Shown: in pieces, positions 7,283 through 15,372 of the stretch
Numbering within the stretch: the first letter of the stretch is position 1
Layout of the letters: every line of letters begins with the position of its first letter
Assembly: GCA_964540005.1 (NCBI GenBank)
Contig: CAZILN010000333.1
Location: 1-23,851, forward strand
Source of the DNA: CAZILN01 sp964540005
GTDB taxonomy: Bacteria > Bacteroidota > Bacteroidia > Bacteroidales > SM23-62
Direction: 5' to 3'
DNA: 23,851 nt
The notes under the pieces: model-generated
Told to the model about the DNA's origin: nothing
Seen by the model: only the letters and a program-made list of their open reading frames with translations
The model's database searches: none
Translations under genes and position numbers: made by a program

Positions 7283-8482
7283 TCAGTCTTTTGAAGGGCT
7301 CATCCATATTTCAGGATTTTGCTTTTCCAGTTCCTTCCAGATTTCAATATGAAGTATTGTATTTTTAGTTTCCTCATCCGTATAAACCTTACCAATTTTT
7401 TGCTTGGTTTCAACCATGTCACCCTTCTTCACCGACACATTAACAATATTTCCGTATACGGTAAGATAATCACCGTGCCTGACAATAACAGCAAAATTTT
7501 CTCCTAAAACAGGGATCACCCTGGTAACTTCTCCTTCATACAGGCAACGCACATCGGCTCCTTCTACAGTAGTAATATCAACGCCCGGATTATTTATAGT
7601 TATTCCCGGTAATACCGGATGCGCATGCTTTCCGTATTTATTGGTAACTATGCCCCTCTCTGTAGGCCATGGTAACCTGCCCCTGTTTCCCATGAAATTA
7701 TCAGATATCAGTTGTTCCTCAGGTGTTAGCTTTCTGTTCCCTCTGGCCAGGCTTGCCTTTCTTCTTTCTTCTGCAATAATAGCCTCAATTTCTTTCTCAA
7801 TTTTTTGTGCTGTTTCCTCCTTTTCCAGTATCTCCCTTCTCAGGCGAGTTTCCTGCCTCTTTAATTGATCTACTATCCTTGTTTTCTCGGTTCTTTCCTT
7901 TTGCAGATCATCCCTCTCCCTTTGCTTTTCACCCAACAGATTCTCTTTCTCTGTTCTTATAGCAATTAATTCTTTTCTCTTTTCTTCCATAAGTTCCTTC
8001 ATCATGGTGATCTCCTCAGCCTGTTCACGCCTGAATTCTGTTAACTGCTGCAGGTATTTCAATCTCTTGTATGCCTGGTTAAAATTACTGGCCGACAGAA
8101 GAAACATCAGCCTGTTATATTCATTCCTGTTCCAGTAAGTATAATAAACAATTTTTTTATACTCTTCCTTTATCTTATCATAGTCCTTCCCCATTTGCAC
8201 GACAAGATCCTGGATCTCAGTAATCCTTCCATCAAGCTCATTGATTTGTTTGTTGATGTTTGCTATTACCTCATTCCTCAAGCTTATTCTTTTATTCGTG
8301 ATCCTTATCCTGTTCAGGTTTGTCCTTCTGTTCTGCTGTGTCTCTTCCAGTAATTTATTTGTGTAATTAATATCCTCTAAAGTCTTTTCTTTTTCTTTTT
8401 GCAAATCCTCTTTATTCTGCCCGTGAATAGGAACTGACAGATGAATAGCAAATAGCCATATTAAAAATATTTTACAACGCAT
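7283..8482 (-). CDS. EnvC-like murein hydrolase activator (degenerate M23/LytM domain)
   Basis: Exported protein with a signal peptide ('MRCKIFLIWLFAIHLSVPIHGQ'), a long charged coiled coil (roughly residues 25-240) and a C-terminal LytM/M23 domain. Two zinc-ligand positions of active M23 peptidases appear lost: the HxGxD motif reads 'NNPGVD', and the HxH motif reads 'ILHIE'. Asp and the 'YGN' segment remain. That pattern is typical of EnvC, which activates amidases at the septum and does not cut peptidoglycan itself. I chose the ATG at 8482 because it gives a clean signal peptide. A TTG at 8497 overlaps the DUF4292 stop (TTGA) and adds five residues. Probable operon: dut, TPR lipoprotein, DUF4292 lipoprotein, this gene. 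Role in daughter-cell separation is inferred from the family. Confidence 0.88.
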   Translation of the reverse strand: MRCKIFLIWLFAIHLSVPIHGQNKEDLQKEKEKTLEDINYTNKLLEETQQNRRTNLNRIRITNKRISLRNEVIANINKQINELDGRITEIQDLVVQMGKDYDKIKEEYKKIVYYTYWNRNEYNRLMFLLSASNFNQAYKRLKYLQQLTEFRREQAEEITMMKELMEEKRKELIAIRTEKENLLGEKQRERDDLQKERTEKTRIVDQLKRQETRLRREILEKEETAQKIEKEIEAIIAEERRKASLARGNRKLTPEEQLISDNFMGNRGRLPWPTERGIVTNKYGKHAHPVLPGITINNPGVDITTVEGADVRCLYEGEVTRVIPVLGENFAVIVRHGDYLTVYGNIVNVSVKKGDMVETKQKIGKVYTDEETKNTILHIEIWKELEKQNPEIWMSPSKD

Positions 8483-8493
8483 CCTGTTGTAAT

Positions 8494-9303
8494 TCAAAAT
8501 TGTATCCTTTTATATCCATCAGGAATGATTTCCCTTATTCTTACTTCATCATTAAATTGTATCCTTTCAGCTTTAATCTGCATATTTATTTTATTCCCGG
8601 GATCATCAATTCTGGCTGTAATGTTTCGTGGGAAAAATGTCCCTTCCATTTCTATAAAATCCTGATAATCAATGTTTAGCATTACTTTCCTTTTAAAATC
8701 GGTAATAGCGACCTTGTTCAGTAATTCTTTCTCCCTGTTAAAATATACCTGTTGCAGGATATCTTCCTCCCCTGCTCCCCATATTTTGTATTCAACCAGC
8801 CTGTTCTGATCATCATCTGTGGTTTCTTTTACCTTGTATTCAGTGCTTTCATCCTTACCATATAAAAATAATTCATTTGATAATACCGACTGTATAACCA
8901 TATAATCAATAGCCAGATTATATTTCTCCTGTATTCTGCTGATTGCCGATTGACTGTAAGTTTTATCCTGCCTGTTAATAACTGTCAGGCTGTCCCTGGT
9001 ACAATATATCCTCATTACTTCTATTCCGGCAACAGGAACTACTGATATTACTATGATACTATCCCTTATAATCCCGATACTAGCACTGGTATTCTCTTCC
9101 TTGCCGTTAAGCGAAAAGTTAACTTCCGCTTTTCTCAGTCTAAGGCTCTGAGAGTATTTCCTTTGATCGTCTGTTCCGGTATACTCCCGGGTATAATCTG
9201 TTTCAGTTCTGATATCCTTTCCGGGAATATTCCTGTTTGTTCTGCAGGAAGCAGTCAATGATAGTACAAAAAGGAATAATATTAACTTATTACCAGAATA
9301 CAT
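8494..9303 (-). CDS. DUF4292 family lipoprotein
   Basis: Predicted lipoprotein of 269 residues. A hydrophobic signal ends in the lipobox-like 'LTASC' (Cys20), followed by 'RTNRN', and the mature part is mostly beta-strand. The overall layout and the position before the EnvC-like gene fit DUF4292, a Bacteroidota family with a LolA/LolB-like fold, so an envelope lipoprotein-handling or lipid-binding role is plausible but not shown. ATG start at 9303, 10 bases after the stop of the TPR lipoprotein. Its TGA stop overlaps a possible TTG start of the EnvC-like gene. Annotation to this family rests on recognition of the pattern and the gene order, not on a search. Confidence 0.8.
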   Translation of the reverse strand: MYSGNKLILFLFVLSLTASCRTNRNIPGKDIRTETDYTREYTGTDDQRKYSQSLRLRKAEVNFSLNGKEENTSASIGIIRDSIIVISVVPVAGIEVMRIYCTRDSLTVINRQDKTYSQSAISRIQEKYNLAIDYMVIQSVLSNELFLYGKDESTEYKVKETTDDDQNRLVEYKIWGAGEEDILQQVYFNREKELLNKVAITDFKRKVMLNIDYQDFIEMEGTFFPRNITARIDDPGNKINMQIKAERIQFNDEVRIREIIPDGYKRIQF

Positions 9304-9313
9304 GCTATCCCGT

Positions 9314-11059
9314 TTACTTCCTTATTTTCGCATTTATTGCTTCTTCGCTTGCCCCATATTCAATGGCTTTCTTCCAGTACCTTACAGCATCCTCTCCTTT
9401 TCCCATTTTATAAAGTATATCCCCGTAATGTTCGAGTATATCAGGGTCTTCGGCTCCTCCATTCTGCAGAGCTATATGCATATACTCCAGTGCTTTTTTG
9501 TTTTTCCCCTGCTTATAGAGTATCCATGCATAGGTGTCCAGGTAGGTAGCATTATCCGGTTCGGCCGTTATGGTGGTCCTGCTCATTACTTCAGCCTCTT
9601 CAAGCTTTTCTTCCCTCAGTGCGAGATAATAACTGTAATTGTTAAGCAGTAAAAGATTTTCAGGATCCAGTTCCAGTGCTTTTTCGAAATAACTGTCAGA
9701 CTGCGTATCATTACCAGTATTCCTGTATGCTTCAGCTATAAATGAATATAACTGCAGTAACAATCCTTTATTGTTGCCAGAATATTTAACTCCCGTTTTT
9801 AAGGTTTGGATCCCTTTTTCATACTCTTCCCTGCCAGCCTCAATGTTTCCTTTGAACAGGTATAATACACTTCTTTCAGGGTACCGGTCTATAGCCTCCG
9901 AACAAAGTGAATAAACCCTTTCCTGGTTGCCTTCTGCATTATAAAGAAATATCAATTGCTCCCATATGAAATAATTGTCCTTATCATGTTCAATAACTGT
10001 CTCAAACTCTTTTATTGCTTCTTTGTATCTTTCCTTTTTCACCAAAAAATCACCAAAGGCTGCATGAGCCCGGTATTCATCAGGATATAACTCAATCAGC
10101 ACACCAATTAGTTCTTCTATATCCTGACTGAGTGACTCGACTTCCGTATCACTCATCAAAAGGCTTATCATAACTTCCAGTTTTTTATCCATAGCCAGGC
10201 TTTCATTTCTGAATGCCATCTTAAGATATTCAATCCTCTTTTCTGTTTCACCCTTCTCCTTATAAAACTCAGCTATTGACAGCTGGGCCAGTCCATTTTC
10301 TGGCTCAATCTGAAATATCTTCCCGTATAATTCAAGGGCTTCTTCATCCTTTTGCATTTCTCCATACAATTCAGCCAGTAATCCTAAATACCTTACATCA
10401 TCGGGTGAAGCTTCCACAAGTTTTATCATTTCGTCAGCGGCCTTTTCCATCCTGTTTGTTCCGGCATAGATCTGTTCCTTCAGCATGCTGACCTGTTCAG
10501 ATATTCCGTTTTCCCTTTCTATCCTGTTAAGCAATATCAGCGATTCATCGTATTTCTGAACTTCTGCATAATTCCTGGCCAGTTCATATTGTATGTTAAC
10601 CTTCCCTGGCCATTTTTCTGTCATAACCTCATATATTGCAATGGTGCTGTCCCTGTTGCCCTCATATTGATACAAGGAAACCAGCTGCATATAATACCAG
10701 TAATTGTCCCCGTTAAGATCTACGGCTTTCTGAGAGAATTTTTTAGCACTGGCTATATCCCTGGCCCTGATATACAAACCGCCTAACTGATAATAAGCCA
10801 CATCGCTGAGCGGATTGACATCAATACATTTATGGTAAAGAGCGGCAGCTTGCTGAATATTCCCGAATACTTTTTGTTTAGTAGCCTCAGTAAGTGCATA
10901 ATTATATTCACTCAGCTGGCTTTCATTCATTTTAAACTGTCCCTGAACAACCTCATCATCATCTGCCATTTTCTTTGAGGGACCGCATGAGTATACAAGT
11001 ATCGCCAGCAGGAATGCCTGTAAATAAATAAATCCTGTATTTGATCTTATTGTTTTCAT
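9314..11059 (-). CDS. TPR-repeat lipoprotein
   Basis: Lipoprotein of 581 residues built almost wholly of tetratricopeptide repeats. 'MKTIRSNTGFIYLQ' leads a signal with lipobox 'VYSC' (Cys25). Helical TPR units follow from about residue 45 to the end, for instance 'SDVAYYQLGGLYIRARDIAS' and 'DPDILEHYGDILYKMGKGED'. The frame stays open to an ATG at 11146, but that start would overlap the dut coding region by 86 bases and bury the signal peptide. The ATG at 11059 lies one base past the dut stop and is much better. TPR lipoproteins of this kind are scaffolds; partners here may be the DUF4292 and EnvC-like products encoded next in the operon. Specific function unknown. Confidence 0.88.
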   Translation of the reverse strand: MKTIRSNTGFIYLQAFLLAILVYSCGPSKKMADDDEVVQGQFKMNESQLSEYNYALTEATKQKVFGNIQQAAALYHKCIDVNPLSDVAYYQLGGLYIRARDIASAKKFSQKAVDLNGDNYWYYMQLVSLYQYEGNRDSTIAIYEVMTEKWPGKVNIQYELARNYAEVQKYDESLILLNRIERENGISEQVSMLKEQIYAGTNRMEKAADEMIKLVEASPDDVRYLGLLAELYGEMQKDEEALELYGKIFQIEPENGLAQLSIAEFYKEKGETEKRIEYLKMAFRNESLAMDKKLEVMISLLMSDTEVESLSQDIEELIGVLIELYPDEYRAHAAFGDFLVKKERYKEAIKEFETVIEHDKDNYFIWEQLIFLYNAEGNQERVYSLCSEAIDRYPERSVLYLFKGNIEAGREEYEKGIQTLKTGVKYSGNNKGLLLQLYSFIAEAYRNTGNDTQSDSYFEKALELDPENLLLLNNYSYYLALREEKLEEAEVMSRTTITAEPDNATYLDTYAWILYKQGKNKKALEYMHIALQNGGAEDPDILEHYGDILYKMGKGEDAVRYWKKAIEYGASEEAINAKIRK

Positions 11060-11060
11060 C

Positions 11061-11495
11061 CTATGCTCTACCTGTATGCCCGAAACCCCCTTCTCCCCTG
11101 TCTGTTTCATTAAGATCATCTGTTTCCTTCCACAGGATTCTTTCATGCTTGTTTATTACCATCTGGCAAATCCTGTCACCACTTTTAATAATGAAATCCT
11201 CCTGTGATAAATTAATTAAAATAATTCCTATTTCACCCCGGTAGTCGGCATCTATTGTTCCCGGTGCATTCACAATAGAGATCCCGTGTTTAATAGCTAG
11301 TCCGCTTCTGGGTCTTATCTGCGCTTCATATCCTTCCGGTAATTCCATATACAGGCCCGTAGGGATGAGTATCCGTTCTAAGGGGTGAAGTATCACCGGC
11401 CGGTCAAGATATGCCCTCAGATCCATTCCAGCGGCCAGCTTGGTGCCATATTCAGGCAGTTTGTTATTCGATTTGTTTACTATTTTAATGTTCAC
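11061..11495 (-). CDS. dut: Deoxyuridine 5'-triphosphate nucleotidohydrolase (dUTPase)
   Basis: Trimeric dUTPase that hydrolyses dUTP to dUMP and diphosphate, limiting uracil in DNA and supplying dTMP synthesis. The 144 residues carry the five motifs: I 'AAGMDLRA' (21-28), II 'RPRSGLA' (61-67), III 'GTIDADYRGEI', IV 'GDRICQMV' and V 'RGEGGFGHTGR' (133-143) at the flexible C-terminus. The start is GTG at 11495. The frame is closed by a TAA four codons upstream and contains no ATG before motif I apart from internal Met24. It follows the flippase by 23 bases and precedes the TPR lipoprotein by one base, so it is embedded in an envelope operon. Confidence 0.97.
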   Translation of the reverse strand: MNIKIVNKSNNKLPEYGTKLAAGMDLRAYLDRPVILHPLERILIPTGLYMELPEGYEAQIRPRSGLAIKHGISIVNAPGTIDADYRGEIGIILINLSQEDFIIKSGDRICQMVINKHERILWKETDDLNETDRGEGGFGHTGRA

Positions 11496-11518
11496 CTTTT
11501 TAGTTTATCAATATTCGT

Positions 11519-13000
11519 CTATTTGTTAAAAGAATTATTATTCCTTCTTATGAATCCTTCATTTACCAAAACATATCCAACAAAGGCAAGTAAAAATCCT
11601 GTATTAACAATTAATTGCAGTACCAGTTTTTCAACTTCGATCAGGGATGCTACTTTTATGAGAATGAAACATCCGGCAATATAGAAAACGATTTGTTTCA
11701 AATCATATTTTACCGGTAAATATTTCCTTCCCAGAATATACGAAGCGGTAACCATAAAAGCATAGCATATCAGATGTGCCCAGGCTGAAGCAACATATCC
11801 GTATACCGGTATAAAAAACCAGTTAACAATAAACGTAATTATAGCGCCACCTCCTGTCAGTACAACAGCAAACTTTGTTATATTCTTCAGCTTATACCAT
11901 ATGGACAGATTGAAAAATATCCCCAGCAGGAGGTTGGCAAACAAAACCACCGGTACTATTCTCAATCCTTCGTGATAAGACGGACCGATAAAATATTTAA
12001 AAACATCCAGATAAAGGATCACCCCCATATATATTATCAGTCCTGCAATAATGAAATACTTCATTACATCGGAAAATAATTTTAATGAGCCTTTATCTTT
12101 ATACCGGTTGAAATAGAAGGGTTCACTGGCATATCTGAACATTTGCACGAACAGGGTCATTAGTACAGCCAGTTTATAATTGGCACCATAGATACCCAAT
12201 TCAGCCATTGGATCCATGTCCCCGCTTAGTAAATGTTTCAGCAGCACCCTGTCGAGTGCTTCATTAATAGTACCTGCAAGACCGCTGAACAGTAATGGCA
12301 GTGAATAAATAATCATACTTTTCCACAATCCAATACTGAAATCCAGCTTAGTCCTGATCAATTCACCCGCCAGTAATAATAGTGTGAACCCGCTTGCAAT
12401 TAGGTTGGATATAAAAACATACCCTACTCCAATATCTTCATTGTAGATCAGTTGTATAATTCCGTGATTGTCTGCTGATGCATAGCTTGGTAATACCCAT
12501 AAGAAAAGTAAATTCAGTAAAACATTAACCAGAACCGAAGCAATCTTTATGGCTGCAAAACGAATTGCCTTCCCTTCCAGCCTGAGCCTGGCAAAAGGTA
12601 TGGAAACAAAAGCATCTATGCTGACAATCAGCCCGATCCACACTATATATTCAGGGTGATCCGAATATCCTATAAATCCGGCAATCCCCTCAGAAAACAG
12701 CCCTACTGTTAAAGCAAACAGAAATGATGTTACAAACAGTGAAATAATAGATGTATCAAAAACTTCTCCTGATCGCCTGTTTTTTGAAGCATATCTGAAG
12801 AAGCCCGTTTCCATTCCGTAGGTAAGCAGAATCATCAGGAAAACCACATAGGCATATAGTTCCGTTACGATGCCATATTCACCTGATTTGAATACCCTTG
12901 TAAAAAATGGCGTTAGCAACAGATAATTCAATAAGCGAGGTAAAACAGTCCCTAGCCCATAGATGGCCGTTTGTCCGAATAATGATCTAAGCGGATTCAA
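11519..13000 (-). CDS. Wzx-like polysaccharide/oligosaccharide flippase (MOP superfamily)
   Basis: Integral inner-membrane protein of 493 residues with about 12-14 hydrophobic helices, of the polysaccharide biosynthesis / lipid-linked oligosaccharide flippase type. Its N-terminus, 'NPLRSLFGQTAIYGLGTVLPRLL', has the family look (a conserved N-P-L then Q-T-A-I-Y-G). The start is TTG at 13000, immediately after an in-frame TAA, and no ATG occurs before the second membrane helix, so TTG use is well supported. It heads the minus-strand run, 23 bases before dut, and is divergent from the cyclophilin gene. No glycosyltransferases flank it, so it is not inside a polysaccharide locus. Substrate is unknown: O-antigen, capsule or a lipid-linked precursor are all possible. 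Confidence 0.88.
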   Translation of the reverse strand: MNPLRSLFGQTAIYGLGTVLPRLLNYLLLTPFFTRVFKSGEYGIVTELYAYVVFLMILLTYGMETGFFRYASKNRRSGEVFDTSIISLFVTSFLFALTVGLFSEGIAGFIGYSDHPEYIVWIGLIVSIDAFVSIPFARLRLEGKAIRFAAIKIASVLVNVLLNLLFLWVLPSYASADNHGIIQLIYNEDIGVGYVFISNLIASGFTLLLLAGELIRTKLDFSIGLWKSMIIYSLPLLFSGLAGTINEALDRVLLKHLLSGDMDPMAELGIYGANYKLAVLMTLFVQMFRYASEPFYFNRYKDKGSLKLFSDVMKYFIIAGLIIYMGVILYLDVFKYFIGPSYHEGLRIVPVVLFANLLLGIFFNLSIWYKLKNITKFAVVLTGGGAIITFIVNWFFIPVYGYVASAWAHLICYAFMVTASYILGRKYLPVKYDLKQIVFYIAGCFILIKVASLIEVEKLVLQLIVNTGFLLAFVGYVLVNEGFIRRNNNSFNK

Positions 13001-13061
13001 TTATTTATATTTTCCTAATTTTGCTTTTCTTTAGAAGGATTTTCAAAATTTGTCTTTTATT

Positions 13062-13745
13062 ATGTATAATACAATTTTGTTTATTAAGAGGTTCCTGATT
13101 CTTATCTCTTGTATCCTGGTATTGATCGCTACCTCAATATCCGCACAAACAGCCATGAATACTGTACTTATTGAAACAAGCCTTGGTAATATTAAAATCA
13201 TTCTGTATGAAGAGACACCCTTTCATTCGGAGAATTTCATAAAGCTCATAAAGGAAGGGATTTTTAATGAAATTCTTTTCCACAGGGTTATCAAAGATTT
13301 CATGATACAGACAGGTGACCCCGATTCGCGTAATGCTCAGAAAGGACAATTACTTGGTTCCGGAGACATGGGTTATACGGTCCCGGCAGAATTTCATCCT
13401 GAGCTCTATCACAAAAAGGGAGCAGTAGCAGCTGCACGGCAGGGCGACAATGTGAATCCTGAAAAAGCTTCATCCGGATCTCAATTTTATATTGTCCAGG
13501 GGACAGTATTTTCTGATGCCCAGCTGGATCAGATGGAATCCCAGGGTATGCATATTAAATTCACCGAAGAACAGCGTGGCATTTACAAAACCATTGGAGG
13601 TACGCCTCATCTTGATTATTCCTATACAGTTTTTGGTTCGGTTATCGAGGGCCTCGATGTAGTTGATAAGATCGCTGCGGTTAAGACAGATCAATATAAT
13701 CGTCCTCTTGAAGATATTAAGCTCATCATGAAAATCATCGACTAA
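13062..13745 (+). CDS. Secreted cyclophilin-type peptidyl-prolyl cis-trans isomerase
   Basis: Proline isomerase that assists folding of exported proteins. From the ATG at 13062 the product has 227 residues with a clear signal peptide ending at 'SISAQ', so it acts in the periplasm or outside. The cyclophilin core is visible: 'FHRVIKDFMIQTGDP' (catalytic Arg in FHRV), 'GSGDMGYTVPAEF', 'SSGSQFYIVQG' (the Q-F core) and 'YTVFGSVIEGLDVVDKI'. An insertion around 'GQLLGSGDMGY' to 'AARQGDNVNPEK' is common in Bacteroidota homologues. A TTG at 13050 would add four residues; the ATG fits the signal peptide better. pheS starts 13 bases after the stop, so the two may be co-transcribed. Confidence 0.94.
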   Translation: MYNTILFIKRFLILISCILVLIATSISAQTAMNTVLIETSLGNIKIILYEETPFHSENFIKLIKEGIFNEILFHRVIKDFMIQTGDPDSRNAQKGQLLGSGDMGYTVPAEFHPELYHKKGAVAAARQGDNVNPEKASSGSQFYIVQGTVFSDAQLDQMESQGMHIKFTEEQRGIYKTIGGTPHLDYSYTVFGSVIEGLDVVDKIAAVKTDQYNRPLEDIKLIMKIID

Positions 13746-13758
13746 ATTTAAAAGATCA

Positions 13759-14778
13759 ATGCTTGACAGGATCAATAAAATTTTCAAAGAAATTGAGAAT
13801 TTCGACAACCAGCTTAAAAGCAGTGCTGAGGATTTCAAACTGACATACCTCAGTAAGAAGGGTAAGATTTCTGCCCTGTTTTCATCATTCAAGGATGTCC
13901 CAGCTAGTGAAAAAAAGCTGATAGGTCAGAAATTAAATGAACTCAAACAATTTGCACAGTCAAAATTTGAAACTCTCAACAGTAATAAGGCTGTTAGTTC
14001 AGATTTTTTTTCCATTCAGGACCCAAGCCTGCCGGGTGAATCAATTGAACTGGGCAGCCATCATCCGGTTTCCATTGTAAGAAGAGAAATAATAGATATT
14101 TTTCTGCGCCAGGGATTTGCCATTTCTGAAGGACCGGAAATCGAAGATGACTGGCATGTTTTCAGCGCCCTTAATTTCCCCGAAAATCACCCTGCAAGGG
14201 ATATGCAGGATACTTTTTTTATCTCCAAGGATCCTGATATTCTTCTCAGGACCCATACTTCATCGGTGCAGGTCAGGGTCATGCAAGGACAACAGCCTCC
14301 GATTCGGACTATCTCTCCGGGACGGGTATTCAGGAACGAAGCGGTTTCTGCCCGTTCCCACTGTTTCTTTCACCAGGTAGAAGGACTTTATATTGATGAA
14401 GGGGTCTCTTTTGCTGATCTCAAACAGATACTTTTATACTTTGCCCGGGAAATGTTTGGTGAAAAAACCAGTATCCGGCTGAGACCGGCATTTTTCCCTT
14501 TTACCGAACCATCTGCTGAAATGGATATTTCATGTACGATCTGCGGTGGCGATGGATGTAAGGTATGCAAGAACAGCGGATGGGTTGAGATTATGGGATG
14601 CGGCATGGTAGACCCCAATGTACTTGATTTCTGTAACATTGACAGCGAGAAATATACCGGTTATGCATTTGGAATGGGAGTCGACAGGATAAGTATGCTG
14701 AAATTCCAGATCAACGATATCAGGATATTATTTGAAAATGATAAACACTTCCTTGATCAGTTCAAATCCTATATCTAA
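13759..14778 (+). CDS. pheS: Phenylalanyl-tRNA synthetase alpha subunit
   Basis: Catalytic alpha chain of the (alpha-beta)2 enzyme that charges tRNA-Phe. The 339 residues are full length: an N-terminal coiled-coil tRNA-binding arm (about 1-85, containing 'LTYLSKKGKISALFSSFKDVP'), then the class II core with motif 2 in 'RTISPGRVFRNEAVSARSH' and motif 3 in 'GYAFGMGVDRISMLKF'. The Cys-rich stretch 'CTICGGDGCKVCKNSGW' is normal for bacterial PheS. ATG start at 13759. pheT is not adjacent, and the next gene, for an OsmC protein, is convergent and shares stop-codon bases. Split pheS and pheT loci occur in this phylum. Confidence 0.98.
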   Translation: MLDRINKIFKEIENFDNQLKSSAEDFKLTYLSKKGKISALFSSFKDVPASEKKLIGQKLNELKQFAQSKFETLNSNKAVSSDFFSIQDPSLPGESIELGSHHPVSIVRREIIDIFLRQGFAISEGPEIEDDWHVFSALNFPENHPARDMQDTFFISKDPDILLRTHTSSVQVRVMQGQQPPIRTISPGRVFRNEAVSARSHCFFHQVEGLYIDEGVSFADLKQILLYFAREMFGEKTSIRLRPAFFPFTEPSAEMDISCTICGGDGCKVCKNSGWVEIMGCGMVDPNVLDFCNIDSEKYTGYAFGMGVDRISMLKFQINDIRILFENDKHFLDQFKSYI

Positions 14779-15200
14779 CTGCCCGCCTCCTTTATGATGA
14801 TCTCATAGCTTAATTCCATGGATGCGCGATAGGTTGCGCTTACTCCGCAGTATTTCTCCTGGCTGAGGTTTACTGCTTTCTCCACTTTTGCCCTGTCTAA
14901 GGAATGTCCGGTCAGTTCATAGATAATCTTCATTTTCTCAAACCGTTTAGGATGATCCTCAGTGAGGTCTCCTTCTACCCTTATATTAAAAGCCGTGAAT
15001 TCGACTCTCATTTTCTTCAATAGCGAAACAATGTCCATACCCGTGCATCCTGCCAGGGACACAAGCATTAGAGGCTTTGGTTTGGGACCTTTGTTCTGAC
15101 CCCCGAATTCAGGATCCGAATCCAGGGCAATTTTATATCCCGCTACATCAGCTTCGAATGACATTCCGTTACGCCATTCCAGATCAATCGATTCTTTCAT
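14775..15200 (-). CDS. OsmC/Ohr family protein
   Basis: Small dimeric thiol peroxidase-fold protein, 141 residues, probably reducing organic or fatty-acid hydroperoxides through a two-cysteine mechanism. Both redox Cys are present: Cys52 in 'SLAGCTGMD' and Cys118 in 'EKYCGVSATY', matching the YhfA/OsmC-like branch rather than Ohr proper. ATG start at 15200. The TAG stop overlaps the pheS TAA (bases 14775-14778, CTAA on the plus strand). It is divergent from the Crp/Fnr regulator across 172 bases, so that regulator is a candidate controller; this is inference from position only. Confidence 0.92.
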   Translation of the reverse strand: MKESIDLEWRNGMSFEADVAGYKIALDSDPEFGGQNKGPKPKPLMLVSLAGCTGMDIVSLLKKMRVEFTAFNIRVEGDLTEDHPKRFEKMKIIYELTGHSLDRAKVEKAVNLSQEKYCGVSATYRASMELSYEIIIKEAGS

Positions 15201-15257
15201 TCGTTTAAATTTTTGAGAACGATTACAAACGTTTCGATCTTATGCCTTATTGATAAA

Positions 15258-15291
15258 TTTTCATGCAAAATTACACAAATATTCATGAAAA
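15258..15291. promoter_or_regulatory. Inverted repeat between the osmC-like and crp/fnr-like genes (operator candidate)
   Basis: TTTTCATG (15258-15265) and CATGAAAA (15284-15291) are perfect inverted 8-bp arms separated by 18 bases, in the middle of the divergent intergenic region. It is A+T-rich and could arise by chance. The spacing is wider than a normal Crp/Fnr operator (two 5-bp half-sites 4-6 bases apart), so if it is an operator it may bind another protein. Confidence 0.3.
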
Positions 15292-15354
15292 AAATTTAGG
15301 CGAAAAATGTATAAATCGTATATTGCGTTGAGAGAAACTGATACTTTTCCAAGA

Positions 15355-15369
15355 CTCTGATATTCAGAG
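15355..15369. promoter_or_regulatory. Short perfect palindrome just upstream of the crp/fnr-like start
   Basis: CTCTGA-TAT-TCAGAG is a perfect 6-bp inverted repeat with a 3-base centre, ending 3 bases before the ATG at 15373. It would lie in the leader or the ribosome entry region, so it could be an autoregulatory operator or an RNA hairpin limiting translation. Sequence symmetry is certain; role is inferred. Confidence 0.4.
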
Positions 15370-15372
15370 AAT

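Noticed and set aside
11519..13000. Polysaccharide biosynthesis locus around the flippase
   Set aside because: No glycosyltransferase, polymerase or sugar-nucleotide gene flanks it; the neighbours are dut and a cyclophilin.
13470..13892. Minus-strand frame of 140 residues across the cyclophilin-pheS junction
   Set aside because: It is antisense to two well-supported genes and shows no family signature.
15250..15263. FNR box (TTGAT-N4-ATCAA) in the osmC-crp gap
   Set aside because: The left half TTGAT is present, but the right half reads TTTCA, too weak to call.
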